The notes: generated by a model from the sequence alone, not told the origin. Shown: positions 12,401-24,782, numbered from the stretch's first letter. The stretch is 49,945 nt of DNA from Mycogone perniciosa (GCA_025331125.1 JAOALB010000253.1:1-49945); one strand, 5' to 3'. Program-made: numbers and translations.

Positions 12401-12705
12401 ATCAGCCTAAATATTGCCTTTAACTTAAACCTTATTCTATAATTATTTAAATTTACTTAATTCCTTTTCTTTTTTACTGCAAGATTTTATTTAAAGAAAA
12501 ATCTATACTCTTTTACTTTATTTTTCTAACCTATAAAAGGCAAACTAAAAACTTTACTTATTAGCTAAATATCCTTTAATTATATTAGCGATTTCTTTAA
12601 GCTAAATAAATAAAAGCTCGCTAATAGTTTACTTGTAAGCGAGTATAGCTATTAATTAATATAGATTTAGCTTTTAGTTAATTAATATATTAACAGTTAC
12701 CTATA
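3433..12705 (+). pseudogene. Element I internal region, left part (RIP-destroyed)
   Basis: This is 9.3 kb of A/T-dominated sequence without an open frame longer than chance. Its first 1.1 kb (3433-4540) is colinear with the reverse complement of 23490-25121 in element II, interrupted there by the miniature element. Its last 1 kb (11640-12700) matches the reverse complement of 17400-18288. A purine-rich, originally Lys/Glu-rich stretch lies at 12180-12250. The intervening 7 kb has no second copy in the window. Many runs retain only AGG, AGC and CTT-type contexts, as expected when CpA has been converted to TpA on both strands. No capsid, protease, RT or integrase motif could be placed with confidence, so the superfamily is open. 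Confidence 0.6.
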
Positions 12706-13092
12706 TATTATTGCCCAATTATTATAAAAAAGTAATATAGTATATACCTAAAGAAACCTTGGATAAATAAATTAATTAGTATTGGATTATTTAGGTTATT
12801 ATAGACTATAAAGTAATCCTAGTAAACTAATGAAAGACTTTACTATAGGTTACTAGGAAAATAAATGTAATTTAAAGTGATTTATAATTATTCCCTTTAT
12901 ATATATATAACTGGCTTATTATTTATTTAATATAGTTATTTAAATAGTTATTAATATAATTATTTACTTAAACTATTAATTTTATAAAATAGTAACTATA
13001 TTACCCTGCTTAGTATTAATCCTTAACCTTTCTGTTAATATAAACCCTATAAACTTTAATTTAACTATTAAAAATAAACCCGGATTATTATA
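12706..13092 (+). mobile_element. 5' LTR of element VI (family C, Ty3/Gypsy)
   Basis: This 387-bp repeat matches 37461-37852, and its 3' half also matches 42700-42894 and, inverted, 45205-45618. It ends CCCGGATTATTATA (final TA presumably a mutated CA). The left flank CTATA (12701-12705) corresponds to CTGCA at 37853-37857 with one G-to-A and one C-to-T change. Element II carries the uninterrupted version of this target site (reverse complement near 17385-17405), which confirms the insertion point. Confidence 0.85.
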
Positions 13093-15149
13093 TATTAATA
13101 ACTTTTATTTAAAAGGCTACTGAAAATCTTAAATAATATTGCAAATATATCCGCTATAGTATCCTCTTTTAATAATGCTAATACTTTACCCTTTGCTTTA
13201 CCTCTTTATTAAAGATAAAACTATATTAGAGATAATAATATAAATAGAAGTAAAAATAAAGTTAATAAAATAGAATAACTTTATATTTATATAAAAGAAG
13301 CTTTTTAATAAATAAATATTAACTGCTTAAAATAAAAATAATAATAGTAATATTTAATTATTAATAATATTAGGCTTTAGTAATTAATTTAATAACAGTA
13401 AACAGTTATTATAAATCTATAAAATTAAATACTGCTAGTATTTATTTTAAGGCTAGCTTAAAATCTAAAAGGGAATTAAGCTTTAAAGGATTTAAAAGAG
13501 TCGCTTAAAATATAACCTTTTAAGCATTTTAATAAAAGGATTATGGCACTTTAATTATTTTTTACTTAACTATATAATTATGTTATTTACTTTTTAACTA
13601 ACTTTAATATAAAAACTAATAAAGTCTTTTTAGCTGCTAAATAATTTAAAGGAAATACTTTAAAGTAGTTTAAACCTATTTAAAGGAATTTCTTTAATAA
13701 TAAAAGCAAAGCTAATAAATAAATATAGTTTATATTTGCTAGCTATAATTAACTTAAAGAAAAGTTAAAGAATATCGTTAATAATATTAGTAAAGAATAT
13801 ACTATAGAAAATAAATTTATAAGTTTAATTTAAAAAGGAAAATGCTTTAATTATACTATATACTTTAAAAACTATACTTTTATAGTTAAATAAAGAGACT
13901 TTACGTTTATTAAATGATTTTATAATAGATTTAAGCTAGAAATTAAGAGGGAAGTTTATAAATTCTCTTGTAATAAAGGTAGTATTAAATTTATTAAAAA
14001 TATATAGATATAGATGATTTACTTTATAAACTTTATCTAAATATAAAGAAAAGATAATAGTAATTTAAATAAGTTTATAAGTATTAAAAATATATAAATT
14101 AAAGTAAAAAGCAATAAAAATATATTGCTAGCTTTAATAATAAAAGACTTAATTAAATAAATTTAAATACTATTTAAAAGGGAAAGGTAAAGGTTATTTA
14201 TTATAATTATAATAAGCTAGGATATATTTTAAAAGACTATAAAACTTTATAAAAGCTAAAAGTTAATAAACTTTAAAACCCTATATTAAAACTTGAATAA
14301 AACGTTAATATAGTTTTAAAAGCTATTAATTATATATTATTTAACTGGATTATATATTATAATAATAGCTGCTTTATTTATAAATCCAGTAAAGATAAAA
14401 GCAGATAATATTTAAAATAACTTAAAAAGATATTTATAATAAATTAAAAGGGATACTAGTTAAAACGTAAATCTTTAATTTTTAAAGATATACTTAAAGA
14501 AAAGAAAATAAATAAATATTTACTATATTTAAACAGTTTAATAGAATAAAACTTAAACTTTAATTATATAAAGTTAAATAAAGATTATAGTATTTTAAAT
14601 AAATAAATAGTTACTATAATTAACGATTAATATTTTAATTAAATTATTATAGGTAATAAAGGATAAACTAATAGCAGTAACTTTAATAATAAAAATAGAA
14701 ATAACCTTTTATAATATAGACTATTACTATATAATACTATATTTTTAAAACTAGAAAATATACTATTAATATACACTAACTTTAAAAATAATTTAAATAA
14801 ATATTACCTTTATGTAGTTAAAAGAATTGCTATAAATATATAATTAAATAAAATATATTTACACTTATATAAATAGCTTTATATATAAAATAAAGCTAAT
14901 AATAAAATAGCTATTAAAGTAATTTTAACTGCTTGAAGTATATAAGCAGAATTTATATATATTTATAGATAAAGAGATTATACTATAAATAACCTTATTT
15001 ATAAAAAGTATTAAATTAAAGTATAGGTTATTTATATTATATATAGCTATATCGTATACTTTTAAAAGAAAGTAAAGTATAATATATTTTTAATTAAAAT
15101 TCTATTTTACTTTATAGAATAGGTATAAGGTTGTAATAGTTTTAAAGGA
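13093..15149 (+). pseudogene. Element VI gag, RIP-mutated
   Basis: This is the gag portion of the Gypsy element, between its 5' LTR and the insertion of element II. Its most telling part is 14199-14240. In one frame this reads Y-Y-N-Y-N-K-L-G-Y-I-L-K-D-Y, exactly the spacing of a CX2CX4HX4C zinc knuckle with every Cys and the His turned to Tyr (TGY or CAY to TAY). A purine-rich Lys/Gly run precedes it, as is usual for the nucleocapsid basic region. The frame is broken by TAA/TAG codons that could each come from CAA, CAG or TGG. The same region is repeated at 42895-45204. Confidence 0.75.
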
Positions 15150-15154
15150 TAGCT

Positions 15155-15551
15155 TATTAAAGGGGAATCGGCACTTTAAGTATATATATATATATATACT
15201 AATAATAACTTGAATAAAGCGCAGCAATTATACTCTTAGTAAAACTATAAAGCCGCAGTTAAGTAATATAGGGATTGAAAGATACTGTAAATTATTTAAT
15301 TATAATATTTATAGCTAAAAGCAACTAACAGTTACCTCTTTATATCTTAATGGCTATAAAACTATAAATAAAGTAATATATTAAAGGAGAATATAGGTTA
15401 GTTTTTTATTAAATTAAGTTTATTTATTTTATTTTTATACTTTTATGCTTTTTTAATTTAATAGTTACTTAAATAAGTAATTAACGTTTTTTAAATAGGC
15501 TGGTAAAAAGGAGTATAAGTGTATTAAATATATTAATTACCTTTAATAAAA
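15155..15551 (-). mobile_element. 3' LTR of element II (family A)
   Basis: This repeat is the reverse complement of the element I LTR. On the plus strand it starts TATTAAAGGGGAATCGGC and ends ACCTTTAATAAAA, with a TA run near 15180-15198. Sequence on its left (up to 15149) is Gypsy gag of element VI, and sequence on its right is the family A internal 3' end. Confidence 0.8.
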
Positions 15552-16310
15552 CTCTCTATATAAGTATTTGTAAATAAAAAGAGTAAATTTTAATAAAACG
15601 CTTATCCTGCTAATCCTTTTAATATTAATATAGTAATCTTTTAAAGTAAATATTAATAATATAAAGAAATAATAAAAAGAGTATACTATAAATAAAGGAA
15701 AGTTAAAAATAGAATTACTATTATATATACTATTAATATCCCTATATTTAATTTATATTAAATTATGATCTTTATATTAAAACTGCTATAATTAAATAAT
15801 TTTATCCTAGTAATTTATGTTTATTACTAAGTATTTTAAGCTATTATCTGTTTATTTTATATTAATTATTTTATTATTTAAATAAATATATAAATCTAAT
15901 TTTAAATATTATTTTAAGCGGACTTATTTATTAATCTTAACAAAGTTAAGCTGCAGTATATATTTAAGGCTATAATCTATTAAATTTAAAGATATTAAAG
16001 TATTATTTTCCTTATTACTGCTATAAAAGCTATTATTATAGCTTATCCTCCTTTATTTAATTTTATAAAGCCTTTCTTATTTTTTTTAATTGCCTTTTAG
16101 TTAAATTCTGTAATTGCTTTTAAAACCTATTCTTTTTTTAAATTTTAATTATCTTAATTTATTAAAAGAATTATTACTTTCTTTAGACAAGGTTAAATTT
16201 TCTTTTAAGCTTTTAATACCTTTTAATAATACTTATATAGTAAGCGAGGGTTTTATAAATTATACTATTATTAAAAAATATATAAATTTACTTTTAATTA
16301 TTAATTTTAC
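15552..16310 (-). pseudogene. Element II internal region, 3'-most part
   Basis: This is the reverse-complement counterpart of element I 39070-39836, clearest for 15960-16140 against 39280-39430. A 68-codon open frame on the opposite strand at 16114-16320 is a by-product of low complexity, not a gene. No protein motif is recognisable. Confidence 0.6.
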
Positions 16311-16416
16311 GTTAGGTTAGGTAGGCTAAGGACCTACTACTTATTAGCGTTTATTAGCGCTAAAGAGCTTTTATCTGCTTATATAATAAAGACCAGCTAA
16401 TATATATATTATAGTA
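16311..16416 (+). mobile_element. Truncated Copia family B LTR fragment
   Basis: About 105 bp match the first part of the family B LTR (TTAGGTTAGGTAGGCTAAGG, then the TTAGCG repeats and the CAGCTAATATATATATT block). The match stops abruptly before the middle of the LTR. In element I the sequence continuing on the two sides is separated by about 260 bp (roughly 38815-39075), so this fragment replaces host sequence and is not a clean insertion. Confidence 0.65.
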
Positions 16417-18288
16417 AATTAAATAAATCTTTTTTATAAAGTTATTTACTAATCTTTATTATATTGTTTTTTTAAATTATCTTTAAAGCTATTTATTAAC
16501 TTTAATTAAATTTAATTAAATAATATTTAATTAAAATAAGCAAGATATCCTTTATTTTTACTTTAAACTTTATAATAGTAAATTTATTTACTGCTATAAT
16601 TTAATATAAAACTCAAACTATATTTATATAGCTTTTAGTTAAATTTTTAAAGTATAGGTATTAGTATTAATGTTAAAGTAAAAGTTTAAACTTTTCTAGG
16701 TTAACTATCCTATATCTTTTAAAGTTAAAGGAGACTAAGACTTTACTTAAAGGTTTTGCTAGTTAATTGAATTTAATATTAATAAATCTTTAAAGTATTA
16801 ATTAAATTTAAAATAAACTTAAATAGCTGTATTTATTAAATTTAAGTTATTTTATATATAAAACTATATAAAAGTTAAATAAATAAAAGAATTTAGCTTT
16901 TTTAAATATATAGGCCTATAAATTAAGGAATTATTATATATAGCGTTTATAGTTATACTTATTAAAGTTAAAGTAATAAAGGTATTTATATTTATTAAAA
17001 ATATAAGTATATTAATATTACAGAAAATAAATAAACCTTATAAAGAATTCTTTTTTCTATAAAGTTTTAAAAGTACTATAGTCTATTAAAGATCCTAAAG
17101 GTTTAAAGTATTATTTAATTAAAAGCAGCAATGCCTTTAAAAGTATTTTAAAGTGTTAAAATCTTTATTTAAGTAGCTTTTACTATTAATAGTCCTTTTA
17201 CTATTAATAATTTTTTTACTATTATATAAAGTATTGTATTTAAGTTAAAGTTTACTGCCTAGTTTTTATAAAAAACATTATAAGAAATTATAGATATTAA
17301 TAATATAAAAAGACTATATAGGTTCTTTAATATTGAATATTTAAAAGAGTTTATTATAATATAAGGTACTTTAAATAATTAATTTATAAATAAGCAGTTA
17401 TAGGTAACTGTTAATATATTAATTAAGTTAAAGGTAGAATTATATTAGTTAATAGCTATATTAACTTATAAGTAAGCTATTAATAAAGTTTTATTTATGT
17501 AATTTAAAGAAATCGCTAATATAGTAAAGGAGTAAAGTTTTTAGTTTGCTTTTTATAAGGTAAAAAAATAAAGCGAAAAAGTATAGGTTTTTCTTTAAAT
17601 AAATGATATTATAGTAAAAAAGATAAAATATTAAATAAAATTAAATAGTTATAGAATAGAATTTAAGTTAAAGGCAATATTTAAGCTAGTAAAAAATAGG
17701 TTTTTAATTAATAAAGGAGAAAAAAGGAAAGAAAGTATAGTGCTGCTTTTTATCTTTTATAGGCGCAGGTATATAGTTTAGTATATAAAGTAATTTTCTT
17801 TATTATATATAAATTACTACTCTTTTAAAGTAATTTCTTATAATTTACTTGCCTTTTCCTTTTCCTTCGTTTTTATTTTCCTTTTAGTTTATCTTTTTTT
17901 TATTTTTTTTATTTAATTATAAAAGATCCTATTAAAAAAGGCTATTATTAGTTACTTAATATAGCCGACTTCATTAATACGCCTATTATAAGTAAAAAGA
18001 CTTTTAAGGAGGTTTCTTTATTTTACAAAGGTTAAACTTAACTTTACCTTCCTATTTAACTATTTACCCTAGATAAAGCTTTAGTAAATAGGAATTATTT
18101 AATCGATATCTTTACTTTAACTCTCTTTAAGTTTAAAAGTGTTTGATTATTTAAATTATTAGTGGCGTAAATATAGAATATTATATATACTATTAAAGGA
18201 AAGATACTTAAGTTAGTCTATATTCTGGCAAAGATCTTATATATTTATAGGTAGTTCTTTTATACTTTTTGTAAGCGGATAAAGTATA
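16417..18288 (-). pseudogene. Element II internal region, middle segment
   Basis: This is the reverse complement of element I 37853-38810 and 11660-12705, read across the point where element VI interrupts element I. The region near 17385-17405 gives the empty target site for element VI. It includes the pyrimidine-rich block at 17830-17910, the counterpart of the purine block at 12180-12250. No open frame survives. Confidence 0.6.
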
Positions 18289-18560
18289 TATTAGGTTAGG
18301 TAGGCTAAGGACCTACTGCTTATAAATGCTTATTAGCGTTAAAGAGCTTTTATCTGCTTATATAGCAGATACCAGCTAATATATATATTGTATAAGCGAT
18401 ATATTAGACTATATAAGCGCTTATAATATATATATTCTACATTTTCCTTTATATTAGCTATATATATATATAGTAAAGCTATTACAGTATATTTATTACT
18501 AGAATGAAGCTTTATTTCCTATTTCTCTTTATACTTTATATAGCAATACTGTGCTCTGCA
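18289..18560 (+). mobile_element. Family B (Copia) LTR in plus orientation, 5' LTR type
   Basis: This 272-bp LTR begins TATTAGGTTAGGTAGGC and ends GTGCTCTGCA. It is followed by ATAATTATAAGCC, the same sequence that follows the 5' LTR of element III, so this is a 5' LTR with its adjoining primer-binding region. The left junction lies inside element II sequence. Confidence 0.75.
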
Positions 18561-18909
18561 ATAATTATAAGCCTTAGTAATAACTATTAAAGTTATTAAA
18601 AACTTCGTTTAATATTATATCTTTACCTTTACTTTTTCCTTTTGCCTTTAAGCTTTTAAAGCTATGTTTTATAATAGATAATATAAGAGATATTACCTTT
18701 ATAAAGCTAAATTTAATAGTTTAGTAAATTAAATAGATTACTGTTTTAAATAACTATATAACTACTATAAAAATCTAAAATAAAGTTAATTTTAATCTCT
18801 TTAATTAAAATAATAACTATTTCCCTACTTTAACGATATTTACTTTTATTAAAGTAAAAGAAACTGCTTTAAAAGTATTTAAAAAAAAGTTATTTTAATA
18901 AATATTTAT
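18561..18909 (+). pseudogene. 5' internal segment of a Copia copy, plus orientation
   Basis: These 350 bp are colinear with the reverse complement of element III 32495-32844, the region just inside its 5' LTR. It ends exactly where an inverted family B LTR begins (TGCGGAGCGC at 18910). It is probably the untranslated leader and the start of gag; no motif is left. Confidence 0.65.
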
Positions 18910-19180
18910 TGCGGAGCGCGGCATAGCTATATAGAGTATAGAGAGAAATAGGAATAAAGCTTAATTTTAGTAATAAATATACTGTAATAGCCTCGCTATA
19001 TATATATATAGCTAATATAAAGGAAAATATAGAATATATATACTATAAGCGCCTATATAGTCTAATATATTACTTACGCGATATATATATTAGCTGGTAT
19101 TTATTATATAAATAAATAAAAGCTCTTTAATGCTAATAAGCGCTAATAAATAGTAAATCTTTAGTTTAGCTAACCTAATA
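18910..19180 (-). mobile_element. Family B (Copia) LTR in minus orientation, 3' LTR type
   Basis: This 271-bp LTR is inverted relative to 18289-18560. On the plus strand it starts TGCGGAGCGCGGCATAGC, the least mutated terminus of the family in this window. The next bases, TACCCTTT, give a purine tract AAAGGGTA on the coding strand, as at the 3' end of element III, so it is a 3' LTR. Confidence 0.75.
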
Positions 19181-22100
19181 TACCCTTTAGTTAATAAAGC
19201 TATTTTTAATGCTTTATTAACTATTATTTTAATTTATTTATAATATTATAATTATCTAGCTGCGCTTTTAAAGCCTTTTTTACTTAATTAAAAGCTCCTT
19301 TATTATAAATATATATTAATATTTTATTATTAAAGGTAAAAAGAATATAAACGCTATAGCTATTATTAATTTATAATAATAAAACGTTAAATAATAAAGC
19401 TTTTTAAATAGGTAAATTAATTTTAAATAGCTAAAATAAATATATTAATTATCTTTTAGGTTTATTTTTTACTTTTTTTCTTTAATTATTAATATTATTA
19501 TTATTATTAATAATAGTAATATTAATAGTATTAATATAGCTTTAATAAATATTATACTCTTTGCGTATTCCTTTTATAGTATATTTTTATTAATTAATAA
19601 TAAAATTATAAAATAAAAATACCTTTTTAATTAAATATAATTGCAGTCGCCCTTTAAAAGTAGCTTATTATAGTATTAATTATCTTTAAGCGGCTATATT
19701 TACTGCTGCTTTTATACTAGCTTTTACTTTAACTAGTCTAGTTTCTATTACTGCGCCAGCTAGTCTAGTTACTTAGCTTCTTTTTTATTTAGAGTTAAGG
19801 CTTACTAGGAATTGCGAGGAAGCCTTTACTAAACTGCGCGCTGCAGCGTCTTTATTAACTCCTCCTTTTACTTTTATAGCTCCTATTACTGCTTTTACTC
19901 CTGCTTTAGCCCCTGCCTTTATTATTACTGCTACTGCTTTAATTACTACTTTTACTGCAGCTGCTTTTATAGTAGTCCCTACTTTTACCTCTACTTTTAC
20001 TGCTACTTTTACTATTATATTATTATCCCCTTTTTATAAAGGTTATTTAAAATTAATAATTGCTAGTAAAGGAAATTTCTTTTAATATATTACTATTGCC
20101 TACTTTTAATAATATATTATTTATTGTAATCATAACTATTAATATACTTTTTAATATATCTTTTCTTTACTTTTACTATATTATTTTAATTAATTATATA
20201 CTTTACAGTTATTTAATATTTATATTAATTATATATTAGCTCTTTTAAGCTATAAGTAAAGATAATAATTAGGTAAATATATTATTTGTTCTTTATATAT
20301 TTATAAACTAATATAATTAAATAGTAATTTGATATCAAAAAGCATTACGCCTTTCATTTAATTTATTAAAAGAAAAAGATTTAATTTATATTAAAAAGGC
20401 AGCTGCTTTAAATAGCTATAATAATAATACCTTTTATATATAGGTATATAAAAGGTAGAAAGCTTTAAGTAATTAATTATTATAGTAATAAAGTTGCGCC
20501 TTTTATAGTAAATAGCCTTTAAATTAAAATTAAATAACTCTTTATATTTTTATATATTTTATTTTAATAATTATATATTTATTAAGTTTAATAGTACTTT
20601 AAAGTATTTAAAGCGCTATTAAAGAAAGGCTATAATAAGCCTATTAATAGGTATAAAGTTAATAAAGAGATAAAAGATTAAAAATAATCTTTTTTAATAT
20701 TCCTATTAAAGCTATATATTTTATATATTAATATAACGCCAGTAAATATTAATTTATATACTTTCTTTAATTATAAAATAAATAATTAACTAATTATTAT
20801 AGTTAATATTCTAATTAACGCTAAAGTTAAATTTTATTTTTTAAAAAAGGCAATATAAATTTATTATCTCTTTTACTATTTAAATAAAGGTAAATAATTT
20901 TACTTTAATTATAAATATATTAACTATACTTTAATATATAGTATTTTACAGGATAAAGCTTCAAAAGAGTATAATAAAATACCTTTAAAATAATCTTTAA
21001 ATATCTATATTATTAATAAAAGAAGTATTATTTAAGGCAATTAAAATTTATATTTTACTTTGCCTTTTATATTAAAAAGTTAAAAATGCGCTATATATAG
21101 AAATAGCAGATTAGCTAGTTAACTGCTTTAAAGTGCTTTTTATTAAAGTTAATTAAAAACTGCAATAAAGCTAAAGTATTATATACTATATTTAGCTTTA
21201 TTATAATAGCTATATAAAATATAAATTTTACTTTTTTTTAATATATTTTAATAATTATTTTTATAGTTTATATGGTAACTTTCCTAAACTTTATAATTAA
21301 TATTAAAACTATAAAAAGCTATATTTTATTATTAAACTTAAATCGTTTTATAACCTTTTTAAAATAAGTTTTATAAGAAAGGTATATCTTATACTTTTTA
21401 TAGTTTTAAGTAATTTTAATACTTAAAAACTACTATATATCCCTTTTACTATAAAGCTTATATTTTATTTTAAAAGCGTTTAGTAGTTTAGTATAAAGAG
21501 CTTTATTATTATAATAATATATAATTAAAATATTATTTATATAAAATATAATAAAAATCTTTTAAATTTAATTATAAAAGAGGCAGGGCTTTTTAAAGCT
21601 TAAAATTAACCTTTATTTCTTTAAAGTTAAAGATAATTTATTAAATTATAATTTTAGCGAGTCTTTTAGCTTATATAAAGCTTTAATAAGCTTTAAATAA
21701 ATATTTAGTAGCTTAAAACCTTTAAGAAGCTTATATATAACTAGTTTTAAATTTTTATTTTTTAAAGTATTAAAAAAAGTATTTTTAATATTATACTACT
21801 TTAACTTAAAGTTAAATTTTACTATTAAAGTAATAAATATATAAAAAGAATATACTGCTAGTATAGCTATATATATACTCTTTATTATAAAGTATTCCTA
21901 TAAATCCCTTTAAACTATAAATTAAGCTTTATAGTATTTTAAATTTCTATTTTAGTTAAACTTATACATAAAAACTTAATATATAGGTAATAGCTTTATT
22001 TTTGCCTTTAAGCGTAATATTTCTTACTAGGTTCCTTTTACGTATAAAGAGTTAATTTTATTACGCGCAGTTTATTTAAACCTAGCTTTAAATAGGTATT

Positions 22101-23489
22101 TTATAAGCTCTTTTTAGTCTTTTAGCAGTTTCGCTAAATCCTTTTAATAAATAAATTATTTATTAAAAGCAATACTTTTTTAAAAGAAAGCTTTTTAATT
22201 TATTACTATATTAAAAATAATAAATGCTATAACTATACTTTTTAATTTACTATTTATTAACTTTTATTAATTAAGCAGCAGTTAATATAATATTAAACTA
22301 AAAAGCTTTATAATTGTTAAATATATATTAGGCTTATTATCCTTTAAAGCAGTACTTAAAGTATATATTTTAATTTTATATATTAAAAGATATTTATTAA
22401 CCTTTCTCGCAAATTATTTCCCTTAAAGTCTTATACTCCTATAAATATTAGTTACTGCTTTACTGCTTAAAGAATTACTAGTTAGCTTTTCCTTTAAAAT
22501 CTACTCTTTTAATATAAAAGTAAATAAGTCTTTTATATATTAATTTACCTTTAACTATAATAGTTTATCCTTTTTTATTAAGTAGTATACCTTTAATATA
22601 TAAAGCTGTTTTTCTGTTAACTTCTTTTTTTTAAAAAAGGGTAAATTACTTTTAAAAGTATTACTTAAAGTTTTTATTAATATACTAGTTTTATCTATAA
22701 AGATTAACTATTTTAAAGTAACCTTTAATATTTAAAGACTAAAAGCTCTTTTTAAATATATTAATAGTTTATTTAAAGTATTTATTAAATTAATTTTAAT
22801 GCTTTATATAATTTTTACCTTTAAAGGTATACTCTCTCTATATTACCTATAAAGGTATCCTTTACTGCAAGAATATATATTAAAAAGAGTTTAAATTCTA
22901 GCTTATTTTCTTTAACTTTATTAAACAGTTTATTTAATTTAACTATAAATAGTTTATTTATACTTTCTTTTTTACTATTAAAAAAGCTAGTTTTATTAAA
23001 TTATATATTCTTTATAATAATTACTTGTATTAAGCAGGGTAACTAAATGTAATATATATTATTTATAATATATTTAATAAAATATTTAATTAAGCCTTTA
23101 AGCTTTATTTTAAATTCTCTTTTATTCCGGTTAGCTTTATAGTTTCTGTTAAGTATATAGGCGCAGCAGTTATATATATAAAGTTTACTTTAATTCAGCT
23201 ATAAGTCTGCAAATAGCTCTTTTATTAAAAGGGACGCGAAATTGCAGAACTATTACTTTAATTTTTTAATAGGTAATATTATAGTAAAGCTATATATAAA
23301 ACTTATATTAATAATATATACTACAGCTTTTATACTTTTAGGCTATAAATTAATTAAAAGGCTTATAGCTTTCAGTATTTTTATTAATTTATTTATAACT
23401 TTTTAACTTATATACTTTAAAGCGCTATTTAACTTATATATATAGGAAAAGGTAAGCTTTACGATAATTCCTTTTATATTTACTTTTTC
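19181..23489 (-). pseudogene. Copia pol remnant (element IV), RIP-mutated
   Basis: The segment is colinear with element III 26243-30476. The RT active site lies at 21532-21543 and reads Y-I-N-N on the minus strand, followed by I-L-I. This is the Copia YVDDILI box with both Asp codons changed GAT to AAT. A Copia-type integrase should lie upstream of RT (higher coordinates), but I could not place its motifs. Downstream of RT is a C/T-rich low-complexity block (about 19800-20030). Similarity to element III stops near 23489, where family A sequence of element II resumes; the gag end and 5' LTR are missing on this side. Confidence 0.7.
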
Positions 23490-24322
23490 TTTAGTTTTTA
23501 TTTTAATGGATTTAATAGGTATTAGTATTAAACTAAATATATAATTAAATAATTCCTTTAATTACAGGTTTAAAGAAAAGGTTATATTTAATACTTTAAG
23601 AATTAAAAGTTATTTATTTACTTTTTATTGTTTTATTTAAAGTTAAGATAAATTATTAAAGTTTTAATTAAATAGTCTTTTAATAATAAAATGCCTTTTA
23701 TCCTACTAGTTTAAGTTGTTTGATTTAAATATTTAGCCTTTATAAATATATTTTTTCTTTAAGTAAAAAAAGGATATATATTTTTAATAAAAAGACTATA
23801 GTAGAGTATTCCTTTAAGGTAAAAAGCCTTTTTATAATAAAGAAAGGTTTTATTTATTTATTTAAAATAATAAAATTAACTATTCTTTTAAAAATAATTT
23901 CGTTTATTAATATTAGTTTTATAGTATTAAATTATTATCTTTTTTAAATCTCTTTTAAATGGTTTTAATATAGGTAAAAGTAGCTTATATATATAAAATT
24001 ATAAAAGTAGTAATAATAATATTTTTATTAAAAGTTAAAAATAATTTAATTACAAGAGTTAATAAAATTAAAATAAAGTCTTTATATTAAAAGATTAAAT
24101 AGTTAATTTATGTTTGATTAATTCTTTATAATTACTTTATTAATTAATTTATTAGATTATAAGTAAAATAAAAGGTATAATAGTATATCGCTAATTTAAA
24201 GGGGATTATATTATATAAAGCTAACTATTTAATTTATATATTTACTTTTATTATATTAACTAGTCTTTTAATAACATCCTTTAACTCTTTAACCTTTTAT
24301 TTGCAGGTTTTATAAGCTAACA
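23490..24322 (-). pseudogene. Element II internal region, 5' part (a)
   Basis: This is the reverse complement of element I roughly 3810-4560, continuing across the miniature element into 24783-25121. It is A/T-dominated without a surviving frame. The last five bases, TAACA (24318-24322), are the left target duplication of the miniature element. Confidence 0.65.
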
Positions 24323-24441
24323 TATAATAAACCGTTATACTGTTACGCTAACAGGTAAAAGAATAGGCTAATAATTGCATTTATAGCAATTATTATAATG
24401 GTACCAACTATATATAAGGGAAACGTGCTCGGAATATAACA
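24323..24441 (-). repeat. 3' LTR of the miniature element
   Basis: This 119-bp LTR is 3' in minus orientation, because the purine tract lies just inside it. It differs from the other LTR mostly by C/T and G/A, in line with RIP. Confidence 0.85.
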
Positions 24442-24663
24442 CAACATCCCTCTCCCTTAAGGCTTATCTTTAAGCCTAAGGCAACGACCAGATAAGGGAC
24501 CAATTTATCCTGTAGATCTATATAGTCATTCTATCCCCTAAGTGTATACTATAGTACCTGCGTAAGTACTGCCGTATAGCGGGCTTATTAGTGGCGGAGG
24601 TCTATAAAGTGCAGAACACTAATACAATTTAAACCTAAGGCCACCAGCTATATACAATTATCA
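24442..24663 (-). other. Non-coding internal region of the miniature element
   Basis: These 222 bp have near-balanced composition, with many CpG, CpA and TpG steps kept, in the middle of RIP-destroyed DNA. There is no ORF of note. It contains the purine tract and a CTTA/TAAG hairpin at its left end. Being unique in this window, it shows what unmutated sequence of this genome looks like. Confidence 0.75.
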
Positions 24664-24782
24664 TATAACAAACAATTATACTATTAGATTAATAGGTAAA
24701 AGAATAGGCTAATAATTGCATTTATAGCATTTATTATAACGGTACTAACTATATATAAAGGAAATGTACTCGGAATATGATA
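24664..24782 (-). repeat. 5' LTR of the miniature element
   Basis: This 119-bp LTR is the 5' copy in minus orientation. It carries more C-to-T and G-to-A changes than the 3' copy (for example GTACTAAC where the other has GTACCAAC). Confidence 0.85.

Larger units (their letters stand above)
24323..24782 (-). mobile_element. TRIM-like miniature LTR retrotransposon
   Basis: Two 119-bp direct repeats (24323-24441 and 24664-24782) flank a 222-bp internal region with no coding capacity. On the minus strand the LTR starts TGTTATATTCCGAGCACG and ends in a TA that is presumably a mutated CA. A purine tract, AAGGGAGAGGGA (plus-strand TCCCTCTCCCTT, 24447-24458), lies 5 nt inside the 3' LTR. Flanks TAACA (24318-24322) and TAATA (24783-24787) are a 5-bp duplication with one C-to-T change. 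The internal part has nearly normal composition and no RIP signs. A hairpin near the tract pairs AGGCTTA with TAAGCCT (about 24460-24477). The size, ends and tract fit terminal-repeat retrotransposons in miniature, moved by another element's enzymes. Confidence 0.85.

Noticed and set aside
3433..12705. A possible zinc knuckle near 5600-5690 in element I
   Set aside because: The spacing between the second and third ligand is one residue too long for CX2CX4HX4C, and Tyr/Lys/Asn patterns are common in such AT-rich DNA.
16114..16320. 68-codon plus-strand ORF
   Set aside because: It lies antisense to family A internal sequence, is Leu/Ile/Asn-rich as expected of random AT-rich DNA, and its counterpart in element I is not open.
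18289..18310. TTAGGTTAGG-like motif suggesting a telomere
   Set aside because: It is the conserved terminus of the family B LTR, occurs only twice per copy and is not an extended TTAGGG array.
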